From assembly GCA_963809205.1 (NCBI GenBank), contig CAWEIS010000004.1:372001-436000 (forward strand): a stretch of DNA of 64,000 nt. The letters are read 5' to 3'. Position numbers and translations under genes: made by a program. Shown here one piece after another: positions 46,201-55,374 of this stretch. Under the pieces are notes generated by a model that was given only the letters and a program-made list of their open reading frames with translations, was not told where the DNA came from and did no database searches. The stretch's first letter is position 1, and each line of letters begins with the position of its first letter. This DNA comes from DATLLN01 sp963809205 (GTDB lineage: Bacteria > Actinomycetota > Thermoleophilia > Gaiellales > JAICJC01).

Positions 46201-46932
46201 CTAGTACGTGATCATGCCGCCCGTCACGTTCACGCCCTGGCCGGTCATGTACGAGGCGTCGTCCGAGAGCAGGAACGCGATCACCGAGGCGACCTCCTCG
46301 GGCGGCGCGGCGCGGCCCATCGGGATGGCCGCCGCCCGGGCGCGCTCCACCTCGCCGCGGTCGATTCCGCGCGCTGCGGCGATGCCGTCGAGGACGACGT
46401 CGTTCATCGGCGTCTCAATCACGCCGGGGCACACGGCGTTGACCCGCACGCCGCGCTCCGCCCAGGCGTGGGCGAACGTCCGCGTCATGCTGAGCACCGC
46501 GGCCTTGCTCGCCGAGTAGACGGCCGCCTCGACTGTGCTGCCGGTCTTGCCGGCGCCCGAGGCGACGTTGACCACGGCTCCGCCTTCGCCCAGCCGCCTG
46601 CCCACCTCCTGGGTGAGGAAGAACAGCGCGCGGGCGTTGACGGCCATCACCGCGTCCCAGTCGTCCTCCGCCACGTCGTCGATCGGCAGCAGGCGGATCA
46701 CGCCGGCGGCGTTGACCAGGCCGGCGGGCTCCACCGCGTCGGCGATCCGCCGCCGGTCGGCAGCGTCCGTGACGTCCGCGGCCAGCGTCTCGGCGCCTTC
46801 GGCCGCCAGCGCCTCCAGCCCCGCCGCCTCACGATCGACGCCGAGCACGGTGCGGCCGTCGGCGAGCAACCGGCGGGCGGTCGCCCGGCCGATCCCGCTC
46901 GCCGCGCCGGTGATGATCACGTGCTCAGCCAC
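46201..46932 (-). CDS. short-chain dehydrogenase/reductase 4
   Basis: A 243-residue SDR: TGAASGIG at residue 9, NAAGVIRLLP, ASGAGKTGS serine region, YSASKAA active site, and C-terminal GQGVNVTGGMITY. The GTG at 46932 overlaps the mutarotase-like gene by eight bases. It resembles the 2,3-dihydroxybenzoate or sorbitol dehydrogenase-like SDRs but the substrate cannot be assigned. Confidence 0.88.
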   Translation of the reverse strand: MAEHVIITGAASGIGRATARRLLADGRTVLGVDREAAGLEALAAEGAETLAADVTDAADRRRIADAVEPAGLVNAAGVIRLLPIDDVAEDDWDAVMAVNARALFFLTQEVGRRLGEGGAVVNVASGAGKTGSTVEAAVYSASKAAVLSMTRTFAHAWAERGVRVNAVCPGVIETPMNDVVLDGIAAARGIDRGEVERARAAAIPMGRAAPPEEVASVIAFLLSDDASYMTGQGVNVTGGMITY

Positions 46933-47902
46933 CGGCCGGCCCGATCGTTACGGTGACAGTCGTCGACATCCTGGCGTGCGGGTCCAGCACGTGCGCCTCG
47001 CCGGCGGCAGCCGCGGCGGCCAGGTCGCCACCGCTGACCCACGGCTCGACGCCCAGCGCGTAGGCGCCTGCCAGCGGCATCGCCCGGGCGCCGCCGAACG
47101 GCTGCCAGGAGATGATCCAGCGGAACACCGCCGGGTCCCAGTCCAGGCGCACACGCAGGTCGAGCGCGTCGTTCACGACCTCGGCCCACCCGCCCTCGAG
47201 GTCGGTCAGGTAGACGTCGTCATGGCTCTGCGCCTGCTCACCGGGGATCTCCGAGAGATCGACCTCGCCGCCGTCGCGCAGCTTCGCCCCCGGCCAGCTG
47301 CTGCGCTGGCCCGGCTCGAGCCGTGCCGTCTCCTCCCACATCTCGGGGATCGTCACGATCGTCCGGGCGGCCGTCAGAAACCGCGCGCCGGCCGCGATCA
47401 GCGGCGGCCCGAGCACCAGGTGATGGCCCCAGACGATCTCCTCCGGCTCGTCCGACAGGTTGATCACGGTCCCCTCGACGCGCAGCGCGCCTCCGGCGAC
47501 GCGCATCTCCCGCTCCAGCCGCAGCGGCGAGATCGGGCAGTCCACCGACAGTCCCAGCGCGCCGTCCTCCAGCGCGCCCCACCGCCAGGGCGCGGTGGCG
47601 ACCTCGCCGTGGAAAGGCAGCGAGCGGCCGCGGTACTCGCAGGGATCGCCGGCGGTGGGGAAGAGCTCCTGCCAGCCACCGGCGTAGTTCTCGAGGAACG
47701 GCGCGCCGTCCGAGCCCGCGCGCGGCGGCGACCCGGGCGGCTGCAGGCCCCACGGCGCCGAGAACAGCACGTCGACCCCGCTGGCCCGGTGCACGAGCGA
47801 CGTCACCTCGGCCCCCTTGCCGGGCAGCACGGTGACGCTGAGGTCGTCGTCCTCGAGGGTGACGGCCTCCCAGCCGTGGCGCTGTCCAGTACGCAGGTCC
47901 AT
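46925..47902 (-). CDS. aldose 1-epimerase-like (galactose mutarotase fold) protein B
   Basis: A 325-residue mutarotase-fold protein: opening TLEDDDLSVTVLPGKGAEVTSL, then ENYAGGWQELFPTAGDPCEYRG (residues about 85-106) and LPFHGEVATAPWRW with the conserved histidine. It is a paralogue of the proteins at 35130 and 50983, sharing the GGWQ/DE-x-FP motif. Its ATG at 47902 lies only nine bases from the palindromic site at 47912-47931, so transcription probably starts very close to or at the start codon. Confidence 0.82.
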   Translation of the reverse strand: MDLRTGQRHGWEAVTLEDDDLSVTVLPGKGAEVTSLVHRASGVDVLFSAPWGLQPPGSPPRAGSDGAPFLENYAGGWQELFPTAGDPCEYRGRSLPFHGEVATAPWRWGALEDGALGLSVDCPISPLRLEREMRVAGGALRVEGTVINLSDEPEEIVWGHHLVLGPPLIAAGARFLTAARTIVTIPEMWEETARLEPGQRSSWPGAKLRDGGEVDLSEIPGEQAQSHDDVYLTDLEGGWAEVVNDALDLRVRLDWDPAVFRWIISWQPFGGARAMPLAGAYALGVEPWVSGGDLAAAAAAGEAHVLDPHARMSTTVTVTIGPAGG

Positions 47903-47911
47903 CTTGACCGG

Positions 47912-47931
47912 GTAGATGCTATAGCGTTTAC
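47912..47931. promoter_or_regulatory. GCTATAGC operator (site A) between mutarotase-like gene and GntR 1
   Basis: On the minus strand it reads GTAAACGCTATAGCATCTAC, matching sites B (50959) and C (58399) over about 18 of 20 positions. It fills the 37-bp gap between two divergent start codons and is the likely binding site of the GntR/FCD regulators. Confidence 0.7.
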
Positions 47932-47939
47932 TTGTCCGT

Positions 47940-48623
47940 GTGGAGGCCTTCCTCGAGCCGCTTCCCGACCAGAGCCTGCCGGACGCCGTCGCCGGGCGGC
48001 TGCGTGCGGCCATCCGCTCCGGCTCGTACCAGCCGGGCGACCGCCTGGTCGAGCGGCAGATCTCCAACCAGCTGGGCGTCAGCCACATCCCGGTGCGCGA
48101 GGCGCTCACCCGGCTGGAGGAGGAGGGGTTGGTCGAGCGGCTGCCGCGCCGCGGCGCCCGCGTCGCCCTGCTCACGCAGCGCTCGCTGGACGAGGTCTCC
48201 AGCTTGCGCGTGGTGCTCGAGCAGCTGGTCGTCAAGCGAGTCCAGGCGCTGTGGACCGCCAACGCCGGCGTGCGCCTGCAGGCCATCGTCGACCGGATGA
48301 CCGCCGCGGCGAAGGCCGGCGACCTGGAGGTCCTGCACGACTGCGACCACGAGTTCCACGAGGAGCTGTGGCGTCTGGCCGACCACCAGCTGCTACTCGA
48401 GGTGGTCGCCCAGCTCCGCGGCCGCACCAACCATTTCTTCCGCGCGGCCGCCGCATCGCTGGCGCCGGAGGAGGTGGTCGAGCATGCGGCGACCCACCAG
48501 CGGCTGCTGGACGTGATCGCCGGCGGCGACCAGGCCGCGGCCGCGCGGGCGATGAAGCAGCACGTCGAGACGGCCACCCGCCGGATCGCCGACCAGCACA
48601 CCTGGGGCGCGTCCGACGGGTGA
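47940..48623 (+). CDS. GntR family regulator with FCD domain (GntR 1)
   Basis: A 227-residue FadR-type regulator. The winged helix spans residues 10-75 with recognition region LGVSHIPVREALTRLEEEGL, followed by the all-helical FCD ligand domain with metal-binding Asp/His positions (DCDHEFHEELWRLA and EHAATHQRLLDVI). Recognition helix and flanks are identical to GntR 2 at 53878 (SHIPVREAL), so both probably read the same operator. It starts with the GTG at 47940, eight bases from site A, which suggests strong autoregulation. Confidence 0.92.
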   Translation: MEAFLEPLPDQSLPDAVAGRLRAAIRSGSYQPGDRLVERQISNQLGVSHIPVREALTRLEEEGLVERLPRRGARVALLTQRSLDEVSSLRVVLEQLVVKRVQALWTANAGVRLQAIVDRMTAAAKAGDLEVLHDCDHEFHEELWRLADHQLLLEVVAQLRGRTNHFFRAAAASLAPEEVVEHAATHQRLLDVIAGGDQAAAARAMKQHVETATRRIADQHTWGASDG

Positions 48624-48639
48624 CTGTGGTCGGTGGGCG

Positions 48640-49431
48640 TCAGCCCTCCGGCAGGGTCTCCAGAATGAACCAGTTCGACGTCAGCCCGCAGTCGACCCGC
48701 AGGTCGATGCCGGTGATCGCCGACGCCTCGTCGGACGCCAGGAACAGGACCGCGTTCGCCACTTCGTCAGTGCGCACCAGCCGCTTCATCGGCACCCGGG
48801 CGAACTGCCCGTTCAGGTAGCTCATCATCTCCGGGCCGACAGCCTTCTCGGTCATCTCGGTGTGCGTGAATCCGGGGCTGACGCAGTTCGAGCGGATGCC
48901 GTGCTCGGCCAGCTCCAGCGCCATCGTCCGGTTGAGACCGAGCAGCGCCGCCTTCGACGCGTTGTAGGCCGCGAACGGCCCGTCACCGCCGGAGGCGTCG
49001 ATCGACGCGATGTGGACAATCGCGCCGCCGCCGGCCGCCGCCATGCTGCGGGCGGCGACCTGCGCCATCAGGAAGGCGCCGGTCAGGTTGGTGTCGACCA
49101 CCGTCCGCCACTTCTCCCGGTTGATGTCCAGGAACGGCGTGTCGTCGTCGATGCCGGCGTTGTTCACCAGGACGTCGATCCGGCCCCAGCGTTCGGTCGC
49201 CCCGCCGACCGCGGCGTCGACCTGGGCGTCGTCGCGGACGTCACAGGTTTGCGACCACGCCGATCCACCGTCCGCCTCGATCTGGGCGACCGTCGCATCG
49301 AGGTCGGCGGCCGTCCGGCCGAGCAACAGCACCTCGCCGCCCTCGGCGGCGAACTGCCGGGCGGTGGCCTGGCCGATGCCGCGGCCACCGCCCGTGACGA
49401 TGATGTTCCTGCCGGCGAACCGGCCGCTCAT
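48640..49431 (-). CDS. short-chain dehydrogenase/reductase 5
   Basis: A 263-residue SDR: TGGGRGIG, NNAGIDDDTP, ASIDASGGD serine region and YNASKAA active site, ending LRVDCGLTSNWFILE, longer than its paralogues. It overlaps the permease gene in ATGA and is the second gene of that small operon, so it may oxidise the compound that the permease imports. Confidence 0.88.
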   Translation of the reverse strand: MSGRFAGRNIIVTGGGRGIGQATARQFAAEGGEVLLLGRTAADLDATVAQIEADGGSAWSQTCDVRDDAQVDAAVGGATERWGRIDVLVNNAGIDDDTPFLDINREKWRTVVDTNLTGAFLMAQVAARSMAAAGGGAIVHIASIDASGGDGPFAAYNASKAALLGLNRTMALELAEHGIRSNCVSPGFTHTEMTEKAVGPEMMSYLNGQFARVPMKRLVRTDEVANAVLFLASDEASAITGIDLRVDCGLTSNWFILETLPEG

Positions 49432-50904
49432 GTCCCGATCTCTTCGGCGACCTCCGAGAAGTGGTGGGGCTGCTTCGCCCCGCCGGTGCGCCTCACGCCG
49501 ATGGCGGTGAAGACGACCAGGATGGCGAGCACGATCACGCCGTACCAGAAGATGCTGCTCTGGGTGGTGAAGTCGGTCGCGTCGAGGAAGTACGTCTTCA
49601 GGAAGTTCTTGTAGAAGACGTAGACGTTGATCACGATGCCGATCAGCGGCAGTATCAGGTTCGAGAACACGTTGAACTGATCCCGGGCGATCCGCAGGTG
49701 GTAGAAGATGTTCGCCACGCAGACGAGCGTGTATGGGATCAGCACGTAGAACACGTATGACACGCCGATCCATGCGAACGCGTTCAGCGAGTTGCCGTCC
49801 TGCCACACCACGATGATCAGCGGCAGCACGATGCAGCACGCGAGCACCAGCGCCTGTGCGTTCCACGGCGTCTTGTTCTCGTCGGTCTGAGCGAACACCT
49901 TGGGCGCCAGCCCCTCACGGGAGAGCGCGTAGAGCAGCCGCGCGGCGGTGATCGAGATCGCCGTGAACGCCGCGAACACCGCGGTGATTCCGGTCAGCGG
50001 CACCAGGATCCGCAGGATGTGGATGTAGTTGTCGGCGACCAGGTAGATCGGGGTGAACTCGCCCGAGCTCACGTACGACGCCATCGTGTCGGGCGGCACC
50101 GAGATCACGAAGCCGAACGACGTGAACACCCAGTACAGTCCGGCGCCGATCGTCACGTAGATCGTCGCCTTGGGGACGAGCGAGCGCGGCGTGCGCGTCT
50201 CCTCGGCCATCGGGGCGACGATGTCGAACGCCGCGATCGCCAGGATGGCCAGCAGCGTCGCGTTCTGGAACCCGGTCCAGCCGGCCGTGTTGTTGCTGTA
50301 CACGAACGGGTCGAGCGTGAGGTTCCCGTCGATCGCCTGCTTGATGATGATGTACAGCGCGAGCAGGGCGACGAAGCCGGCCTCGATGGCGATGAAGTAG
50401 CCCGTGACCTTGGCCGAGAGCCGGATGTCCTTCTTGGTCAGCACCGCGACCACGAGCGACTGCGCCGAGGCCGGAGATGATGGCCGTCCACGTGCCGGCG
50501 CCGATCCCGAAGTAGTCCAGCAGCGAGTTGAAGAACAGGCCGAACATGACGGGCTGCAGGATCGAGCCGACGATGTAGGTGGCGACCAGCACCCAGCCCA
50601 GCCAGATGCCGAGCGGCGGCCAGGTGGCCTCCCACAGCCAGGTGAACACGCTGCCGGTGGACGGCCGGCGGTTGTTCATGACGGCGAAGCTGGCCGCGGT
50701 CGGCAGCATCGCGATCGTGACGGCCGCGAACGCGAGCGGCACGATCGGGCCGGTGATCCCCTCCATGATCCCGACGTTGAAATAGACCGTGAGCGCGAGG
50801 CCCATGTAGGCGACGCCAAGGATGACCAGTTGCCAGAGTCCGAGCGCGTTCGAACGCAGCTGCTCGGACGGCGGGATGTGACCTCCCTCCCCGGTGACAG
50901 TCAC
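49428..50904 (-). CDS. APC superfamily permease
   Basis: About 491 residues with 12 predicted helices, of the amino acid/polyamine/organocation type: LVILGVAYMGLALTVYFNVG near the start, FDIVAPMAEETRTPRSLVPK in the middle, and LIYALSREGL-like LLYALSREGLAPKVF. A single extra base near 50467 breaks the frame. Presence in a sugar cluster is unusual and suggests an amino- or amide-containing substrate. Site B lies 55 bases upstream of the ATG at 50904, placing it under the same GntR control. Confidence 0.85.
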
Positions 50905-50958
50905 TGCCTTCCCCTCCTCCGTGTGGTGTGCGCCGGCCCCCAGCCGACCGTGAGGGGA

Positions 50959-50978
50959 GTAAAAGCTATAGCATCTAG
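50959..50978. promoter_or_regulatory. GCTATAGC operator (site B) upstream of APC permease
   Basis: GTAAAAGCTATAGCATCTAG, a near-perfect copy of sites A and C, in the 78-bp gap between the mutarotase-like gene stop (50983) and the permease start (50904). Confidence 0.7.
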
Positions 50979-50982
50979 CGTG

Positions 50983-51864
50983 TCAAGCGTCGGGTCCGGC
51001 GACCCGGATCGCGACGCTGGTTTCCAGCGCGGTGCCCGCCTCGAGCCGCGCGGCCGTTCCGCGCTCGGCGTTCTCGACCAGGCTGCCCGGACGACTGGTG
51101 CACGGCTCCGTCAGCAGCACGTAGTGGCCACGCCAGCCGCCGTAGACGCCCCACAGCCAGAGGTAGGGGAATGCGGCCGTGTCGTAGGCGATCGAGACAC
51201 CGCTGCCGTCGGGATGGTGCACGGCGACCACCCCGTTCGTCGACTGCGACCACAGCCATTCCGTGAATGCCTCCTCGGGCGGCGGTGTGACCATCAGGTC
51301 GGCGCCGGACTGGCCGGTCCGGCCGGGGAACGGCTCCTCGGGGAACCACTGAGGGCTTCCGGTTACCTCGATCCGCGAGCCGGGCCGGATGGCGTGCGCC
51401 ACGTGGATGTCCCACATGTAGTCGAACGCGGCGTAGCCCGTGTTGACCAATCGGTAGGAGACGTGGACGGCGTTGCCCACCACCTCGAGGCGCTTTGTCA
51501 TCACGCAGGGCAACGAGGCACTGGCACGCTCGAGCACCAGCGCGTTCTCGCCGTCGAGCGTGGCGCTCCACGGGCCGATCCACAGATCGCCGTGGTCGTG
51601 GTAGCTGTTGGTTTCGTCGGCGCAGGGCGGGTCGGTGGGGAAGACCTCGTCCCACCCGCCGCACCAGACATCGTCGAACGGCGCGCCGGGGTTGGTCGCC
51701 GCCAGCCCGACCCGCGGGTTGTGCCACAGCAGGTTGCGGCCGCTGGGCCGGTGGACCAGGTCCATGATCTTGCCGCCGGCCGCCGGGAACACGGACAGGC
51801 TGACCTCGTCGCTCTCCAGAACCATGCCGTCCAGCCCGTTTCGGCGCACGTCGCGGTGCGCCAT
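50983..51864 (-). CDS. aldose 1-epimerase-like (galactose mutarotase fold) protein C
   Basis: A 293-residue mutarotase-fold protein with VFPAAGGKIMDLVHRPSGRNLLW near the start, CGGWDEVFPTDPPC near residue 70, YHDHGDLWIGPW with the conserved histidine near 90, and DYMWDIHVAH near 150. The ATG at 51864 overlaps the SDR 6 stop (TGATG). It is the last gene of the long operon starting at 58389. Role as in its two paralogues: probably anomer conversion of a sugar or oxidised sugar. Confidence 0.82.
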   Translation of the reverse strand: MAHRDVRRNGLDGMVLESDEVSLSVFPAAGGKIMDLVHRPSGRNLLWHNPRVGLAATNPGAPFDDVWCGGWDEVFPTDPPCADETNSYHDHGDLWIGPWSATLDGENALVLERASASLPCVMTKRLEVVGNAVHVSYRLVNTGYAAFDYMWDIHVAHAIRPGSRIEVTGSPQWFPEEPFPGRTGQSGADLMVTPPPEEAFTEWLWSQSTNGVVAVHHPDGSGVSIAYDTAAFPYLWLWGVYGGWRGHYVLLTEPCTSRPGSLVENAERGTAARLEAGTALETSVAIRVAGPDA

Positions 51865-52622
51865 CAATCGCGGATGATCCAGCCCTGGGCGGTCCAGCCG
51901 CCGTCGACGGTCAGCGTCGTCCCGGTGACGAACGAGCTGTCTTCGTCGTTGGCGAGCCAGAGCACGGCCCGGGCGATCTCGTCGGGCTCGCCGAAGCGGT
52001 GCATCGGCGTCCGCGCCTGGTAGCGCACCACGTCGACCACGCCCTCATCGATCCCCTTCTGGACGAGCGCTGTGCGGGTGACGCCCGGCGCGACGGCGTT
52101 GACCCGGATCCCGCGGTCGGCCCACTCGATCGCCAGCACCTCGGTCATCGCGACCACGGCGGCCTTGGCGGCGCAGTAGGCCAGCCGCATCGGGAAGGCC
52201 TCCCAGGCGTTGATCGAGCTGATGTTGACGATCGTGCCGGTGTTCCGCTCGAGCATGTGGCGGCCGACCACCTGGCTGCACAGGAACACGCCCGTCTGCA
52301 TGATCCCGATCGAGGCGTCCCAGTCGGCATCGGAGAAGGTCTCGGACGGGCCGGCCAGCGCGACGCCGGCGTTGTTCACCAGCACGTCGATGCGGCCGTG
52401 GGTCTCGAGCACTTCGGCCACCGCGGCGTCGACTGACGCCCGATCGGAGACGTCGCAGCGATGGGCGCTGCCGTTGGCCACGGCGGCGACACCCCGCGCG
52501 GCGTCCGGGTCGAGGTCGAGCACCGCCACCGTGGCGCCCTCGTCGGCGAACCGGTGGGTGATCGCCTCGCCGATGCCGCGGCCGGCGCCGGTGACGACGC
52601 AGATCCGGCCGTCCAGCTTCAC
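51864..52622 (-). CDS. short-chain dehydrogenase/reductase 6
   Basis: A 252-residue SDR: TGAGRGIG, NNAGVALAGP, ISSINAWEA serine region, YCAAKAA active site, and VDGGWTAQGWIIRD C-terminus. The GTG at 52622 overlaps the muconolactone-isomerase-like gene stop (GTGA). It is related to SDR 3 and SDR 9 by the FYC/FLC and YCAxKAA pattern. Confidence 0.9.
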   Translation of the reverse strand: MKLDGRICVVTGAGRGIGEAITHRFADEGATVAVLDLDPDAARGVAAVANGSAHRCDVSDRASVDAAVAEVLETHGRIDVLVNNAGVALAGPSETFSDADWDASIGIMQTGVFLCSQVVGRHMLERNTGTIVNISSINAWEAFPMRLAYCAAKAAVVAMTEVLAIEWADRGIRVNAVAPGVTRTALVQKGIDEGVVDVVRYQARTPMHRFGEPDEIARAVLWLANDEDSSFVTGTTLTVDGGWTAQGWIIRD

Positions 52623-52903
52623 CGCAGCCCTCCCTCGAGCGGATGAGTCGCCAGCGGCTCGACCCGCACGTCCATGTACGGCCACAGCGGGAGCGAGGTG
52701 ACCGCGGCATGCACGCCGTCCGCGTCCTCGGCGCTGTACAGCGACCAGTTCGACTGGCGTCCGGGGATCCGCCAGATGCGGGCCAGTGTGCCCTCGGCGA
52801 TCAGCTCCTTGCCGCGGGCGGACTCGAGCGCAAGCAGTTGCGCGCGCTCGTCCGCCGGCATGTCAGGCGGCAGGTGGACGTCGATACGGACGAGGAACTC
52901 CAT
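52619..52903 (-). CDS. muconolactone isomerase-like protein
   Basis: A 94-residue ferredoxin-fold protein of the muconolactone delta-isomerase family: MEFLVRIDVHLPPDMPADE at the start, LARIWRIPGRQSNWSLYSAED in the middle and LPLWPYMDVRVEPLATHP at the end. True muconolactone isomerase acts in catechol breakdown; no catechol genes are here, so it may isomerise a sugar-derived lactone. It is coupled to SDR 6 and the 2-hydroxyacid dehydrogenase. Confidence 0.85.
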   Translation of the reverse strand: MEFLVRIDVHLPPDMPADERAQLLALESARGKELIAEGTLARIWRIPGRQSNWSLYSAEDADGVHAAVTSLPLWPYMDVRVEPLATHPLEGGLR

Positions 52904-52907
52904 GTGA

Positions 52908-53879
52908 TCAGACCTCCACCGGGTTGACGATTGACGGGACCGGGCGCCCGGCCAGGAAATCGATCGCCTGCCGCGTGGCGAACACCGGCAGGTCGCGCAG
53001 CGCCTGTGGCGAGTACCAGGCCGCGTGCGGGGTGAGCGTGACGCCGGGCAGCGTCCGCAGCGGGCTGTCGGCCGGGAGCGGCTCGCGCTCGAACACGTCC
53101 AGCGCCGCTGCCGCCGGCCGGCCGGACGCCAGCGCGTCGGCCAGCGCCGCCTCGTCGACCAGCGCGCCGCGGCAGGTGTTGACGAGCACCGCGCCCTCGC
53201 GCATCAGCGCCAGCGCGGCGCGGTCGATCATGTGATGCGTCGCCGCCGTCAGCGGTGCATGCAGGGTGACGCAGTCGGCCGCGGCCAACGAGGCGTCCAG
53301 CTCCGCCGGCTGCAGCCCGTCGGCGACGATCCGCTCGGGACCGACCAGCGGGTCGTGCACCAGCACCTGGAAGCCGATCGCCCGCAGCGCCGCCCCGACC
53401 CGCGAACCGATCCGGCCGTAGCCGATCACCGCGACCGTCGTGGCGTCCGGCCGCACGGCGCGCGGCGCGTCGGCGACCGCCGCCCACCGCCCCTCGCGCA
53501 CCGCCCGGTCGAGCGTGCTGATGCTGCGCAGCCGGTCGAGGATCAGCGCCAGCGTGTGGCAGACGACTTCGTCGATGCAGTAGTCCGGGGTGTTGGCGAC
53601 GGCGACCCCGCGCGCGGTGGCCGCATCGACGTCGATCATGTCGTAGCCGATGCCCAGCCGGCTGATGAAGCGCACTGTCGGCAGCGCGTCCAGCGCGCGC
53701 TCGCCGATCGGCACCCACTGGACGATCAGCGCCTCCGCGCCCTGGCAGCGCTCGATCACCTCGTCCTCGGTCGTGCAGTCCGCCCGTACCGCACGCAGCC
53801 CGGCGCCGTCCAGCAGCACCTCCTCGATGCGGTTCGAGGGAAGGTCGGAGTCGGTGATCGCGACCAGCGCGCCGCTCAT
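52908..53879 (-). CDS. D-isomer-specific 2-hydroxyacid dehydrogenase
   Basis: A 323-residue NAD-dependent dehydrogenase. The nucleotide-binding motif is VIGYGRIGSRVGAAL near residue 160; the catalytic arginine is in VNTCRGALVDEAAL, the glutamate in DVFEREPLP, and the histidine in LTPHAAWYS. It interconverts 2-hydroxy and 2-oxo acids, for example glyoxylate, hydroxypyruvate or a sugar-derived oxo acid. It lies directly behind GntR 2 in the operon. Confidence 0.92.
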   Translation of the reverse strand: MSGALVAITDSDLPSNRIEEVLLDGAGLRAVRADCTTEDEVIERCQGAEALIVQWVPIGERALDALPTVRFISRLGIGYDMIDVDAATARGVAVANTPDYCIDEVVCHTLALILDRLRSISTLDRAVREGRWAAVADAPRAVRPDATTVAVIGYGRIGSRVGAALRAIGFQVLVHDPLVGPERIVADGLQPAELDASLAAADCVTLHAPLTAATHHMIDRAALALMREGAVLVNTCRGALVDEAALADALASGRPAAAALDVFEREPLPADSPLRTLPGVTLTPHAAWYSPQALRDLPVFATRQAIDFLAGRPVPSIVNPVEV

Positions 53880-54552
53880 CCGCCGCCCCGTCGGTCAGCG
53901 TCGGGCGCACCCGGTCGGCGGCCACCTGGATGTGGCGGGCCATCTCCCGCTGGGCCATCGCGGGCGTGCCGTCAGCGATCGCCGCCACCAGCGCCGTGTG
54001 GGTGCGGGCGTGCTCTCGCAGCCCCTCCGGCGGCAGGGCTCGCGCTGCGGCCCGCAGGAAGGCGACGATCCGGCCTCGCACCTGGGCGGCCAGCTCGTTC
54101 AGCAGCTCGTGGTCGGCCAGCTCCCACAGCCGCTCGTGGAAGCGCTGGTCGAGCGTCGCCAGCAGGTCGACGTCGCCGGCCTCTGCGGCTCGCAGCATCC
54201 GGTCGGCGATCGCCCGCAGCTCGAGCTCCGCGTCCGCCGTCATCCGTTCCTGGGCCCGGCGCGCGACCAGCTGCTCGAGCACGATCCGCAGCGACGAGAT
54301 CTCGTCCAGCTCCTGGGGCGTCAGCGCGGCGACCCGCGCGCCCCGCCGCGGCAGGCGGTCGACCAGGCCCTCGTCGGCCAGCCGGGCGAGCGCCTCGCGC
54401 ACGGGGATGTGCGACACCCCCAGCTCGCGGGCGACCGACCGCTCGACCAGGCGCGTGCCCGGCGAGTAGGAGCCGTCGTGGATCGCCTCGCGGATGCGCT
54501 CCGCGACGCGGTCGGCGACCGTGCGGTCGATCAGCGGCTCGAGCGTCGTCAT
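53878..54552 (-). CDS. GntR family regulator with FCD domain (GntR 2), 3' end uncertain
   Basis: About 225 residues, paralogue of GntR 1: winged helix with ARELGVSHIPVREALARLADEG, then the FCD domain (TLDQRFHERLWELADHELL, EHARTHTALVAAI). The ATG at 54552 overlaps the permease stop (ATGA). After VRPTLTDGAA no stop follows in frame for about 1 kb; a one-base shift near 53880 would end it at an ATGA overlap with the dehydrogenase, like its neighbours, so a missing base there is likely. It probably binds the GCTATAGC sites. Confidence 0.88.
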
Positions 54553-55374
54553 TCGCCCTTCACCGCCCCGGCGACCAGGCCGCGCAGGAAGAACCGTTGC
54601 CCGAACAGGTACAGCGCCATGATCGGCAGCGTGGCCAGCGACAGCCCTGCCATGACCACCGGGATGTCGAGGTTGTAGCGGTTCTGGAAGGCGGTCAGCC
54701 CGGCCATCAGCGTGCGCGAGTGGTCGCTCTGCAGGAAGATCAGGGCGATCAGCAGCTCGTTCCAGACCCACAGGATGTTGACCACGGCGAGCGTGACCAG
54801 CGGGGCGGCGGACAGCGGCAGCACGACCCGCCAGAAGACCTGGATCGATCCCGCGCCGTCGATCTCGGCGGCCTCGATCAGCGCCGGCGGCAGGGTGCGG
54901 AAGTACGACGTCAGCATGTACACCGAGAACGGCATCATCAGGCCGACGTAGATCACGATCACGAACCGGAAGGTATCGATCAGGTTGAGCTCCGTGCCGA
55001 GCAGGAACAGCGGCACCACCAGCACCACCGGCGGCAGCACCATCAGCGCGATCATCCCGGCCAGCAGGCTGTCGCCGCCAGGGATCTTCCAGCGGGACAA
55101 CCCGAACGCCGCAAACGCCGAGAACGCGAGCGTGATGGTCACCGAGCCGACGGTCAGGATCACGCTGTTCAGCAGCCACCGCGGGAACTGGTCGTCGAGC
55201 GCCGTCCGGTAGCCGTCCAGTGACGGCGACGTCGGGAACCCGAGCGGCTGGTCGAGGAATGCGCCCTGCGTGCGGAACGACGCCGACACCATCATGTAGA
55301 TGGGCACGATGCGCGGCGATCGTGAATGCGATCAGCACGCCGTGCTGCGCGACCTTGCCGAGCACGCGGCTCAC
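54549..55374 (-). CDS. sugar ABC transporter permease (MalG type), system 2
   Basis: About 274 residues. Six membrane helices and the EAA loop EAAEIDGAGSIQVFWRVVLP near residue 185. A single extra base near 55312 separates the first 22 residues (VSRVLGKVAQHGVLIAFTIA) from the rest; without it there are 275 codons. The GTG at 55374 overlaps the preceding permease stop. It forms transporter system 2 with the next two genes and probably uses the ATPase at 37925-39120. Confidence 0.88.
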
